DNA of 64,000 nucleotides from Haemaphysalis longicornis. Taxonomy: Eukaryota; Arthropoda; Arachnida; Ixodida; Ixodidae. The position numbers and the translations under genes were made by a program. The notes below the pieces were generated by a model that ran no database searches, was not told where the DNA came from, and saw only the letters and a list, made by a program, of their open reading frames with translations. Positions 1 to 9,972 of this stretch are shown one piece after another; position 1 is the first letter of the stretch; each line of letters opens with the position of its first letter. The stretch spans positions 27,424,909 through 27,488,908 of the forward strand of contig CM023457.1 in assembly GCA_013339765.2 (NCBI GenBank), given 5' to 3'.

Positions 1-388
1 ACTGCGCCCGCGGGAGTTCTGTTCTTTTTGTGCTCGCTTTTCCTCCCGCACGTGCCAGCGTTGCACAGCCACTTTATTTCGCTTACTATGGTAAAAACCA
101 ACCCAACGAGCGTTCTTAAGTAAATGAACGCGGGTGCTGCCGGTTAATTACGTATATTTTGCCTCAAATGTACCTGCAATTTTCTTTGCGCTAAATGGGG
201 AGATGTACGACAAGCGCCAGTGGTTCACAAGTTTCGAACACTTATGACTATATAAACTGCTTGGCTTTCGAGGCCTCTGGGTTACGCCGAGACGATAGCC
301 GCTACGATGGAACGCCGTGGGGCTCTACTTGGGTCCAGCGAGCGAGCTACGACGACAAGGCGAGCCCCTAAAGTGCTCTGCACTTCAA
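1..388 (+). repeat. Dispersed repeat family A, copy 1 (left end cut by window)
   Basis: This stretch matches the reverse complement of 23516-24006 over nearly its whole length, ending in both copies at the motif AAAGTGCTCTGCAC. A third, partial copy is at 57835-58260. Copy 1 carries TATATAAA at 249-256, conserved in copy 2, about 130 bases before the shared end, so the family may carry its own RNA polymerase II promoter, as a solo LTR would. No flanking target duplication can be tested because the left end is off the window. The short reading frames here are not conserved between copies. Confidence 0.75.
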
Positions 389-1362
389 ATTTGACATGTG
401 CTTGCCACGCAGCTTTATCGGCATGCAATTCCACCACAAATTCTACTCCTTATCAAGCACTAGCTGAATCTTATGCACGCACGTTTCTGCTGCGTGGAAG
501 TGGCAGTTCCTTTCAGCCTTTTCAAGGTCACATTAGTCACACTCCGACATGCTCTGGTAACAAGTGACGAAAAGAAGAAACTGGCTGTTTGAGGTGCGGC
601 CACTGAATCGGCCTCTTCAAAGCATCTATCTTTCACACAATCCACCTCTTTCATTGCGGTGTGCTGCCACCTAGCGTGCCTAGCGGAAGTTGAAGCTGTA
701 GGGTTTGCCGGCGTTTCCTCCGGCTGCGTTCTCGTATGCACGGAAATCCCACATTACGGCGAGGAGCAGCCGAAGTTTTTCTTCTGTGTTGGTGTTATAA
801 CGCCTTAAGATGACAGCCCCTGGTTATCACATAATACCAGGCGGCTTCTTATCACTGAATGAGGGCTGGCAGAGAAATCTCGGACAGATCCATGTGCCGT
901 CCGAGCAGCAGAGCGAGCAGTACTTGGAGTCGTCTGGCATGAAGTGCGATCGCCAGCTCAACAAAGGCCGGCAGTTCACAAAATGCCTTTAAGCGCTGGA
1001 CACATGTACGATTGGTACACGCGATTCGCATGCGACTGATCGTTACGACTGTCGCCACGACTAGTCGTAAGACGGCCCGATGCGCGCATGAGATGCGTCG
1101 TCGGCGTCGCTCCGCCCACTGTTTTTGCCCCATGGTCAACTACGATGATCGCTGAGCTGAATTTGTAGATTCTGCGCGTTTGTTCGCAAGAAATGGATAA
1201 AGCAAGCAATCGTGAAGCGTTTTCTGCCTTCGGAAACAGTCCGCGCACACGCCGGCCGCGCCTGCCAGCTCGGCACACTCAGCGGCTCGAACTGGCGCAG
1301 ACCACGTTAGCGGTAGCAACCGCGCTTGTCGCTGCTCTTCTGAATCAATCAGATCGCTAAAA
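389..1362. other. No gene recognised
   Basis: Several overlapping short frames on both strands, none with a recognisable domain. No repeat partner was found in the window. It probably belongs to the large downstream intron of the SMAP gene or to flanking DNA. Confidence 0.4.
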
Positions 1363-1709
1363 AGTTCTACATGCGAGAAAGTAGGTGTTAGTGTGGTGAA
1401 AAATTGTGCTAGGGATTGTTGCCAGGGCTTATTTTAAAAGCGGCGATCAGATATATCTGCCGTGATGCAAGCCTACGCTGACCGGTCGCCGCGGCGCGCC
1501 GAGCGGCCGAGAGATGGCGATACCTGCGCGGAAGCATCGAAACAGGCTACGCAGATGTCTTGATCACCGATCGCTCAAACGGCAGTTATAACTAATAGAG
1601 TTCCACATGCGAGAAAGGGGATGATAGTGTAGTGAAAAATTGTGTTGCGGATTGTCATTCACAGTTGCACAGATAGCAGCGATCAAATATCCGCCAGGAT
1701 ACTAAGCCT
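1363..1709 (+). repeat. Imperfect direct duplication, unit about 110 bases
   Basis: 1363-1474 and 1599-1709 align: both begin AGTTC(T/C)ACATGCGAGAAAG, both contain GTGAAAAATTGTG, both have a GCGATCA(G/A)ATAT block and end AAGCCT. About 125 unrelated GC-rich bases separate them. Copy 2 overlaps the end of the THAP-like reading frame. Confidence 0.7.
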
Positions 1710-1852
1710 AAAGTTCCCATCACCCGAGCCGACTCGAGCGACGCAAACCGCCGTAGCCGATCGCGTGCGGCCGACGGGAAGCAATAGAAGCCGACACCGT
1801 TCCCTTTTCGGCACTCCGAGTTACAGCGGAACGCAGCACAAGTTGTGGGCAT
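1655..1852 (-). pseudogene. THAP-type zinc-finger fragment
   Basis: Sixty-five codons from an ATG at 1850-1852. The N-terminus has the start of a THAP (C2CH) DNA-binding domain: Cys5 and Cys10 in a C-x4-C arrangement in the sequence MPTTCAAFRCN, followed by GFYCFP at the position where THAP domains have an aromatic-x-FP motif, then RDRLRR. After that the family's Trp, the second Cys-x2-His and the AVPTIF motif are missing; the frame runs into direct repeat copy 2 and stops. THAP domains occur in animal transcription regulators and in P-element-like transposases. This is either a first exon, with the rest spliced from elsewhere, or a decayed fragment; I favour the latter. Assignment rests on motif recognition only. 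Confidence 0.4.
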
Positions 1853-4085
1853 TGTTCCGCGCACAACGAGCACACACAAAAAATCAAACGATGTAAATAC
1901 AACCACGACCCCTTCCCGCTTGTGCGGGAGCTGTGGGGAATGTCGTCTGCTGCCCCTACTAGACTGCTTAGGGACTTGGCCGCTAGGGGATTGCGCATGC
2001 GCAGTGGGGTTGTGAAAGAGGCGGATTGCGTGCTTTTCATTGGGAAATTTGGTTGTAATTGTTAATTTCAACTTTTTTGTTTGTTCACCACTCTTTAGTA
2101 GCTTTATGCTAGTGCTAACCACCTGCTTTACGATCTCACATATTTATGCAGAAATTCTGGCATCTGCACATTCATAGTCTTAAATGCACGAGAAAATATA
2201 ATCAAAGCTATTCAGTTATACTGGTTATCACAGTTTTTTGGGTATGCAGCCTGAAATCATTCATGTTACCGTATGCTGGATCACGAATGAAAATAAAGCA
2301 CTCCTGAAAAATCGAGGCATGGAATAATTGAATCCGACTTGGGTAAGCCAGACAAAAAAAAAAGAATGATCTAATTCAAATGCAAAAGCAAACAAGCATC
2401 CCCTATACGGATGCATAGTTATCCTTTATTTCCACAGAAAATTGACTACACTTTGCAACCAGCTCTGCACATTTCTTACAAGCGAGCTTCAGAAAGCTCA
2501 CTCACAATGAAACGAAAATTCAGGCAATAGGTTTCTCACAATGAGACTAAATCTTGCAACCTTTCCAGTTACTTGCTATGTTGCTGAACATTCTGAAGCT
2601 TGGCTTTTTTTTTTTACACTATCAGAGTAACCCACTGTTCTTGCTAGTTGGTCATCAACCAACTAGAACAATTACTGGCTACATGACACCTCTGAACTTT
2701 AAACGCTGTTTCACGGGGTGTTATCGTACATCATAACGGGATAGCCAGCAGATACGGGAGGTTGTAATAGGAAGACTATAGGTCTATACTATGAACGTAC
2801 AGGAGGCCGTGGAAAAGGTATCAATGTAGAAGTTGAGACACTCAAATACCAGACAGAGCACTTGCCAACTGCATAACTGGATGGATGCAGATTGAAGGAC
2901 TATTAAGTCATGTTATTCAGCCCAACATTCAGGCCAAATCCCCAGACTGCTTTTACCAGCTCCTCGCTTATATCTTCGCAGTGAAAAATTCCACAGTACA
3001 GGAGAATCGACCAGCAAATAAAGCACACTGCAGCTAAAATAGAGCAAGCACACAGTGAGTCCGTGTGGAGGGCCCAAGATAAAACTTTTATTCCATGGCC
3101 ATGCATGATAACGGTGCCTTGCGCAAGGTTATAATTTTCTATGCCGAGTACAATGGTACCACACGACGCCAAGAGAAGAGCGAATACGATCACAGATAAG
3201 AACCATTACATACGCTACTGTGCAATCTGCTCCAATTTTACGTGCTGATGACCAAACGCTGGTAGTACCACCTCCAAAGATAAGCAGGTATACTCTATAT
3301 AGATAAAAGGGACATGTAGGCCACAATGACAATGCACCTGGTAAAAGCCATACCGTTTGGTTTAATACTCGTGGTCTCTTATTTAACCTGTCCAGAATTG
3401 TTTTGAGCGGTTCGTGGGCAGACGAAAATTGCCCTCTCAATTTTCGCCCCATTTCAAACTCGTGAAACTTGTCACTTCAACGTCAAAACGGCGTCCTGAA
3501 TACACAGCTGCACCCAAGAAAGTGAAAGGAAACAAAACGCGGATTTTCCGTCACGCCAAATTCCCATGCCCTCCACCCAATCACTTCCCATGCCCCGGTT
3601 TCCTCTGACAAGCACGCGCCCACCGCACACACGAATGCGAGAGGAAAAGAAAAAGAAGGAAAATATGCCACCGGGGCACTCCCGGACTGATAGTAACCAA
3701 GGTTACGCGTCAGAGAGCGCGTTCTCGCGTGCTACCCACGCGCTGCCGTCCATCGAAACACCGCAGTCGCGCAATACATTCCAGCGCCGTACTGTAACAG
3801 CTGTCGGCGACCCGAGACGGGGCCGCGGTCAAAGCACAAACGCACGCAGATGACGCGACGCGCGCTTTACGTCAGTCGGGTAAGCGACACGAAAAAAAGG
3901 TACGAAACGCGCCCAGAATAAAACCGCTGTCAAAGCGCTACAGGAACCCGGAGGAATTGAAACGGACGGTAAAGGAAAATGCCCGCCGGTGCTCTTCTGA
4001 GAACCGCCGCTCGATCGAAACGTGGCAAAGTCTATCTTTGTTGACGACCAGAGCGGGAATTGGAGGTGGTCCCGGTCGCACTTAC
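1853..4085. other. Probable SMAP intron 2, no further exon seen
   Basis: Lies immediately downstream of SMAP exon 2 in the gene's direction. No stretch encodes the expected continuation of the ArfGAP domain (a MGN...YEANLP-like segment). It includes an AT-rich part (2040-3400) and a GC-rich part (3480-4085). A small inverted repeat, CTAGTTGG with its complement, is at about 2645-2667. The frame at 2903-3193 is discussed under rejected items. Confidence 0.5.
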
Positions 4086-4219
4086 GGCCACTTGCTCGGG
4101 GGTCCAGGTGTCCAGGTTGACGGACTTGACCCTCGATATGTGCACGCCGAGATTCCGATGAATGCCGGCGCAGCGGATACACAGGAACATGCCCAGGTTC
4201 CAGGATGCCCATCGCGGAC
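4086..4219 (-). CDS. SMAP: SMAP-type ArfGAP, coding exon 2 (partial gene)
   Basis: This exon encodes residues 40-84 and completes the ArfGAP zinc finger begun in exon 1. It runs from GPRWASWNLG through FLCIRCAGIHRNLGVHIS to WTPEQVA. The second zinc pair is Cys53 and Cys56, giving C-x2-C-x16-C-x2-C, the ArfGAP spacing. Arg61 in GIHRNLG is the catalytic arginine finger that stimulates GTP hydrolysis on Arf. The acceptor is an AG at 4220-4221 (reading GCATGCAAG then GTCCGCG) and the donor after 4086 reads GTAAGT. The exon is 134 bases, entering in phase 1 and leaving in phase 0. SMAP proteins act on Arf6/Arf1 in clathrin-dependent endosomal traffic; that is family knowledge. The rest of the ArfGAP domain and the clathrin-binding C-terminal part are not visible and should lie left of the window. 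Confidence 0.88.
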
Positions 4220-5000
4220 CTTGCATGCGGGGAAATACGGTACACGATAACGCATCGCTTTCAGCCCGCACGGACGCTAGAGCAACTTACTGGAACACTG
4301 TAGGGACGACTCCCTTCAAATGAAACCCAAAACAGTGGTTATTCGGTTACTACTGCATTGCACGAAAAAGTTGGCGATCGTAACACACTTTCAGGTCAAA
4401 CGCAAAGCGGGGGTGAATACGATATTAAAACGGTTAACAACCTAGAGCATCTGTACGAAAACAAAGAAAGGTCAGTTGTTTATTCTACGCGGTGCGGGGT
4501 AAACAAAACGGCGAAATAACCACCTGAAAAAAGATGACTAGATACGGTGACGCCTCCCAGTGAAAGGCGAGCTGCTTTCGAGTCACGGTTAAGAAACGAC
4601 AACAGCTGCCGGCCACGGGTTGCATGTGACAGACGTTGCAAACGATACGAGAGACAGTCTTTGGGAAGCACACCCCCTGGAAGAACGATTTGGTTTCTCT
4701 TCAACGTGCAGGCAGCAACAGCCAAGAGGACATCCACCCCCCTCTTTCCGTGCCCTCCCCCTGTACTTACATACGCGCGACAGATTTGGCAACTTGCGCA
4801 CGGGCGACTACAAAGGCAATTGTCCCGGAAACACGACTGTCGCCGGCTTGGAGGAAGCGAGAGACAGAGGCACTCACCGCTCGACACCAGACCCGATTTA
4901 ACAGCGCGAAAGACGCGAAACAGCGACGCCTCTAAGCCTTGCTAGCAGAAAGCGGAGGAAATAAAGGGAGGCACAAATCCAGCGGGCGCACATGACGAAC
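4220..5000 (-). other. SMAP intron 1
   Basis: A 781-base intron with GTTCGT donor (after 5001) and CAAG acceptor (ending 4220). The Gly40 codon is split across it. No repeat or second gene was recognised inside. Confidence 0.8.
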
Positions 5001-5118
5001 CTTTGGCGTCGCAGTCGACGCAGTACTTGTTGTCCTCCTCGCGAAGAAGTTGGCCTAGGATGGCCTGGCACTTGTCCTGTATCTGCTTCTGCCTCTCGCG
5101 CTCTGTCTTGCTTGCCAT
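5001..5118 (-). CDS. SMAP: SMAP-type ArfGAP, coding exon 1 with start codon
   Basis: Encodes residues 1-39 plus the first base of Gly40. The start is the ATG at 5116-5118, chosen because MASKTERERQKQIQDKCQAI leads straight into the family hallmark LLREEDNKYCVDCDAKG; an upstream in-frame ATG would add a Pro/Trp-rich stretch with no family counterpart. Residues 4-25 are charged and helical, as in SMAP1/2 N-termini. Cys33 and Cys36 are the first zinc pair of the ArfGAP domain. The joined reading across the intron restores DAKGPRWASWN without a frame shift. The gene is single-stranded in orientation, read leftwards, and is the only clearly functional host gene in the window. Confidence 0.88.
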
Positions 5119-5223
5119 CACTAACCACGGCGGGCACGGACGCCAGCGAACCACTGATGGCTAGAGTGGCCCGTTTCCCCGCCAGCCGGAAGACGCCGAG
5201 CAAGCCGGCCAACTGATTGCGGG

Positions 5224-5231
5224 TGACGTCA
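5224..5231. promoter_or_regulatory. CRE-type site (TGACGTCA) upstream of SMAP
   Basis: A perfect palindromic CREB/ATF consensus 106 bases upstream of the SMAP start codon, in a GC-rich stretch with a further TGACG five bases on. No TATA box is evident between here and the start, which suits a CpG-rich housekeeping promoter. Role is inferred from position. Confidence 0.5.
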
Positions 5232-6359
5232 CGAGTGACGGAGAGCTGAAGCGAACAAAAAGCTACTGCATGACGTCGAATACGGCGTACCGTTACATCA
5301 ATGTGGTGTTAATTTAGAAAAAAATTACGGCACTAGCGGATAAATAAATTTAAGCTTCGACTATGTGTTGTTTTGTTAACTTTATTGTACGGTACAACAA
5401 GCCAGATTTTATTGAAACGTCTGCCCATCCCTCTATGCAATGACCCCTTATTTTTTTCGCCCTGTCAATATCCGCGCCTTGTTGGTTTATTTGATCGTCG
5501 CCGACTTCATAAAAACCTCTGATTGACTTTTGGTGTCGTCAAAGCAAATAAGAAAATTGTTTAGCGCCATCTCAAACATGGAAGCGCCCAGCAAAGTTAA
5601 AAACAAAGCGTAGAGTTATAAACAGTTGTCAGAAGGTAAGAAGCTAGCACTGCCAGACGTCTTCCAAGTAACAACGCCTAAAAATTATTCGTACTTACAA
5701 TAAGTGTGCTCAATTTCCCTATAACTTTGAATGAATGTGTACAATTTAGTAAGTAAACGTTTGTTTTGGAACAAAGTTAACAATCATCATATGTCCCATT
5801 GTTCTCCGCAAGAGGCGCCACGTACCAGACCCATGAAAGAGGTCATTTGTTTTCGGGCTTCAAGGTCGCATTGAGGCTTGAGCGCCTTAAAAAGTGAACA
5901 ATAATAAAGTGAAGGGGTTTTTTTAGTGGATGTTTAGAGGGTTTGTAGTGGCGGGGCCTCTCAGAAAGCTTTTCTGTCTAAAAAAAGAAAAAGAGGCAGC
6001 AGATTGGAGAAGCGGCAGCGCTGCTGTCGACGACCACTGAAATGCCGTTTCCCGCTCTCCGGCGTCCGCGACAAGATTGCGCGCATGGAGAAAAGATTTC
6101 GCGGCTCGCTACGCTGTTTTGCGCTTTGTCAGCTGATCAAACGCAACGAGGAGTACCCCGTGGACCCAGCACGTAGCAGGGTGTCGGAAAGAAATGTTTT
6201 TCGTTCCGGTTTCTGTTTCCTTCCATAAACAAACGTTCCATTCCGGTTCAGCTCCGGAACGAAAATAATGATTCGTAACGGTTCATAATGGTTCGTTTAG
6301 ATTTCGATATTTAAATTTCGGTTTATAAAGTTATGTTAAAAACATTGAGATATATAACA
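5232..6359. other. Intergenic, no gene recognised
   Basis: AT-rich sequence without conserved frames. The part at about 6180-6320 is rich in GTTCCGGTT / GGAACGAAA type words and resembles, in the opposite sense, 27330-27490, so it is likely a copy of a dispersed repeat. Confidence 0.4.
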
Positions 6360-6735
6360 TTGGTCGCACCCACCAATCGTCCCAGACAATGTGCTCGATC
6401 ATCTCCGATCACACTATAACAATTAATGGTCGATCCCTTCACTACACTATTCGTTTTCGTGACCAATTTTTTTTTTTTTTTTTGGGGGGGGGGGGGTTTG
6501 CTTTCAGAGCAGTTTGAATATCGTGACTATGCGTTGCACCTAGGTTGGAAAAAATATCTGTAAAAATATAATATTATAAGGAGCGCGGTAAAAAGAATAT
6601 TCGTGCGGTAGAGAAAAAAAGATAATGCGCTTCCTTACTACAGCTTCTTCACAGCTGCTAGCGTGTCTCAAAATGTGCTTTTGCGGGGAACCAATACAGC
6701 GTCTCTGAGCCATATTTAGACGTTTCTTGCACTCG
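6360..6735 (+). repeat. Dispersed repeat family B, copy 1
   Basis: Matches 25195-25600 in inverted orientation over about 350 bases, including the words TTCACTACAC, GTTTTCGTGACC, CAGTTTGAATATCGTGAC, GAGCGCG and GCTGCTAGCGTGT. Copy 1 has gained a homopolymer tract of T then G at 6470-6497, where copy 2 has only a short A/T run. Non-coding. Confidence 0.75.
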
Positions 6736-6747
6736 CGAAAACTTTTG

Positions 6748-7457
6748 AAGACGATAGTCTTTCTTGGGCTACTTAAACCCAGAAATTTTGGCCTGTCAGT
6801 ATGTCTGTCTGTCCGTCTGTCTGTCTGTGACTCGATTCACCCACCCGGCCAAAGTAAAACAATGCCTGCGCAATGGTCTTTTATAGTCACAGCTAAATCT
6901 ACCCGTCTAAGTCCGGTGTAATGTTCATACTTGTCAACATTGTTGAAGAAGAACAAGACATTACGCAAATATAAGACAACAAATTAATACAGAAGTGATA
7001 TTTGCAGTGTTCCTTTATAAAAAATCATACATGCTTGTCTTTGCGAAATTAAATACTTCATCAACTGCAGAAAAAAAAAATCCCTCCGCCGTCGCCTGCT
7101 GTCGCCCGTGCCACTATAGCGTCTGGCGCCATTTTAACAAATCAACCGGCAACAGTTACGCAAGGTTCCACTAGATAGGTTCCACGTTCTGTTGCAACGC
7201 ACGTGTAGTAGGGAAACGCGGTTCTATAAACGATGAAGTAGGCCACCTCGATTCACGCGTGTCTTCGCCGTACGGCAGCGTTGGCATCGAGACACCCGGT
7301 TTTGAGAAGTGGAACGCGGGAAATTTAAAATGATTTAAGCAAACCTGTGGCGTCTTTACCTTGGGAGGCGCGCGACGCAAGAGGAACAACATGAGGTGAG
7401 CGGGAAAGCGAAGGGAGGCATTTACTTGGCAAAAGTCGATAAAGACCATCGTCTTTT
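6748..7457 (+). mobile_element. Non-autonomous inverted-repeat element family C, copy 1
   Basis: About 710 bases ending in related inverted termini AAGACGATAGTCTTT and AAAGACCATCGTCTTT; each terminus is itself nearly palindromic. It contains a GTCTGTCTGTC tract after CCCAGAAATTTTGG and, near the far end, GACGACATTTGCAACG just outside the terminus. Three other copies occur at 15989-16674 (same strand), 42326-43036 and 49603-51785 (both opposite). No coding capacity is conserved between copies. Homology continues about 35 bases beyond the right terminus in several copies, so the true end may lie further out. Confidence 0.7.
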
Positions 7458-7613
7458 GACGACATTTGCAACGAAAGGAGCAGATACGCGGCCAATTTTT
7501 TTCAGAGGCGATGCAGCGGCATATTTTGTTTATATTATTGACGGTAAGTGCGGGAAAAAATTATGGTAGTCGGGAAGCGAGCAGTTACGAAGTGCTAAAC
7601 ACATCAACTTTAA

Positions 7614-7740
7614 AGGGACCATGCAGACAAAATACACGTTTGTTTTATTCGAAAGATTTCGTGTTTCGTGGTGACTTCAGCGCTTGTGAATCCGCAAGCA
7701 AACGATGCTTTATTCACTGGCAAATTAATCAACTTAGATT
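7614..7740 (+). mobile_element. Left end of a TTAA-type MITE (family D), truncated
   Basis: Begins AGGGACCATGCAGACAAAAT directly after TTAA (7610-7613). This is the same terminus as the complete element at 18110-18615 and the right-end fragment at 15060-15331. The matching right end is not found downstream; the sequence changes near 7742. Confidence 0.65.
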
Positions 7741-7829
7741 AAAAAAGGGCCCATCTCCCCGCGAGGGGGACTTGAGTAAATGCGTCGCATAGGGGGTGGG
7801 TGTATTGCGTTAACCTTTAGTGTTTGGGG

Positions 7830-8300
7830 AGTTGGTGGTAGTGAATGCGTTGTATCAGCAGCTTCTTGACGTAGTTTGAATGAGTCAAGGATATAAGGCG
7901 CGTTCGTAGCCTTTCATTCTGTGTCGGTTTTGTGGCGCAGTGGGAAGAGCACCATGTACCTCGCGTTCCGCCCACAGGTAATGAATGCGTTGTATCAGCA
8001 GCTTCTTGACGTAGTTTGAATGAGTCAAGGATATAAGGCGCGTTCGTAGCCTTCCATTCTGTGTCGGCTTTGTGGCGCAGTGGGTAGAGCACCATGTACC
8101 TTGCGTTCCGCCCGCAGGGTCGTGGGATCGAAACCAGGCGCCGGTAAGTATTATTTTTTTATATAGTGTAGGGGGAGGGGTGCGGACCTGTTGTTGAGAG
8201 CGAGGAGGGTAGCGTGATGCGGGAGAGGAGGAGTGGGGGAGAGAGCGCACCTGGAACGGCTGTTGCGGACGCCGAGGCACGCCAACGCCGACAACGCCGG
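7830..8300 (+). repeat. tRNA-derived SINE with tandemly duplicated head
   Basis: Two tandem units of about 139 bases (7839-7977 and 7978-8116) share ATGCGTTGTATCAGCAGC through the tRNA-like A-box region TGGCGCAGTGGGTAGAGC and GTTCCGCCC. Only the second unit continues into a B-box-like GTGGGATCGAAACC and a T-rich tail. A related B-box and tail occur at 22835-22975. The structure is that of an RNA polymerase III SINE whose head has been duplicated. Confidence 0.65.
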
Positions 8301-8310
8301 GTGACATCGT

Positions 8311-8640
8311 GAGTTAAAGAAATGCTCTGCATTTAAAATTTGATTCTTACGCCAATCGATCGAGTGTTTTCATGGCGTCTGCAATGATGTCGCATGTGCT
8401 GGGGCATGGCCTCCGCGATCGGCTGCCGGCGGCACGCCGTTGCTACGGCCGTCCCATTCGGCCGACTGCGTAATTTCGGAGGGGCCGTTTCGCCATTTCC
8501 CGCCGCACCGCGGCGCGTGGAGCCGATGGTTGAAAGCAACAGCCGTCCGTGCTGCGGTGGTCCGCGAAGTGGCTTTTGAGAGCTTCTGCGCTCCGTGTGA
8601 CAAAAATAAACGGCCATAGCTGCTTTTAGGAATGGAAAGT
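8311..8640. repeat. GC-rich dispersed repeat fragment
   Basis: The segment near 8390-8450 (CTGGGGCATGGCCTCCGCGA then GCTGCCGGCGGCACGCCGTT) recurs inverted at about 13880-13935. The frames here are not conserved in the partner. No function is assigned. Confidence 0.45.
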
Positions 8641-8871
8641 AACATTACAACACCTGGTGATGCATTTATGTCAGCTAAGGTGGAGACTATAGATGGGTTT
8701 ATTTCACATGCGCTGCCCCGCACTACGCTCCGAGGTACCGACTATGTCTTTCCGATAATAATGACGTCGCGAAATTTCCCGTGTTTAAATGATGTTCAAC
8801 TCATAAACAGGTATTGTTATTTCTTATGCGGGCGTACTGCCTTCAGTTCTGTACAGTTCTGTACAGCCAAG

Positions 8872-9373
8872 CCCTATTGAAAATGTGGAGTTGATGGAAT
8901 CCATCAAACATCAACATGGTGGATTATGGTAATGCATTAATGACGGCATGACGGCAGATGACTGCATGCTGGCAGGGTGATGGATGACGGCATGCTTGTA
9001 GACGTCGGTACGACGGTAGCTGACGGCATGCCTCAGTAGCTGACGGCAATGGTAGCGTCGATGCTGGCAGGTTGAGTGACGGTATGACGGCAGATATGCG
9101 AAATTGCACAAAATAATGACGACATGAAAGGAAAGGACGCCAACATCTGCCGCCATTGCGCCGCAATCCTGCCAGCATGGAGGAAGGTGGTGGAAGATGA
9201 TGGAAGGTGCTGGCAGGCATGCCACCATGCCTGCCATCACCTTCCAGCGTCCCCTTCCAGCAGCTTCCATTACAGTTTCTTACGTACATCAAGCTTCCCG
9301 AGGCGACCATCAAACGCAATCAACCTTTCCAGCAATTAATCTTGATGGTTGGTTGATGGAATTTTCAACAGGG
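8872..9373. mobile_element. Palindrome-array element 1 (TGACGGCATG type)
   Basis: A 502-base element with termini CCCTATTGAAAATGTGG (left) and, on the opposite strand, CCCTGTTGAAAATTCC (right), flanked on both sides by AG (8870-8871 and 9374-9375), a plausible 2-bp target duplication. Inside the termini lie TTGATGG repeats, then many copies of TGACGGCATG / CATGCCTGCCATC, including a hairpin around 9205-9250. No coding sequence. The terminal motif is shared with the element at 53240-54759. Confidence 0.7.
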
Positions 9374-9972
9374 AGGCATTAAGCTGAGACAACGGGTGGC
9401 CCTTCTGGCATTCGAATCAATCTTTATTGGACGTAATACCGGTTGTATTGCAGAGACTGAAAATGCTGGAAACGAATTATGTTGCGTGATTCCTGAGCGA
9501 CATTGTAATCTCCGTGGCACATCTGCGTTATGCTATTACGTTTTCAATTTCAGCGGCAGCAAACAAAAAAAGTTGAACTTAGATGCACACCGTTTTTATT
9601 TCGTTCTTAAAGGTATTTCGATGCCTACTAGAAAGCGCAATAATCACTGTGATTGGTATGAATACCGAAGATACAAGAGCTTCTCGTTACTGATTTCAAG
9701 TCCCCTCTGAGAAGTAATTTGAATGTTATCCATTTCTGTTCACCCTAAACAGTTACCTACCACAAGCGCACAGGAGGGTCCAGGAGCCGCATGGCTTATT
9801 TACACAATCACTGCGGAAACATTAAATACTCCATTACGCAAAAATCTGGAGTTGGGGGTCAGCGCGAGCGCAATTAAAATAAAGTGGAAGAAAACACGGT
9901 GTATTTAATTCAGGAAATGGAATTCGGAGCCTACGGATAGCCAGCTGTGAAACACGCTTCGCCTGCAAAATA
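9374..9972. other. No gene recognised
   Basis: Short unconserved frames only. Confidence 0.4.

Noticed and set aside
2903..3193. 96-codon minus strand frame with two hydrophobic stretches, resembling a small membrane protein
   Set aside because: It has only a GTG start, an in-frame TAA six codons upstream, no acceptor site between that stop and the frame, and no family I recognise. Probably chance within an intron.
4898..5212. 104-codon minus strand frame over SMAP exon 1
   Set aside because: Alternative-frame shadow of the SMAP exon running into its intron.
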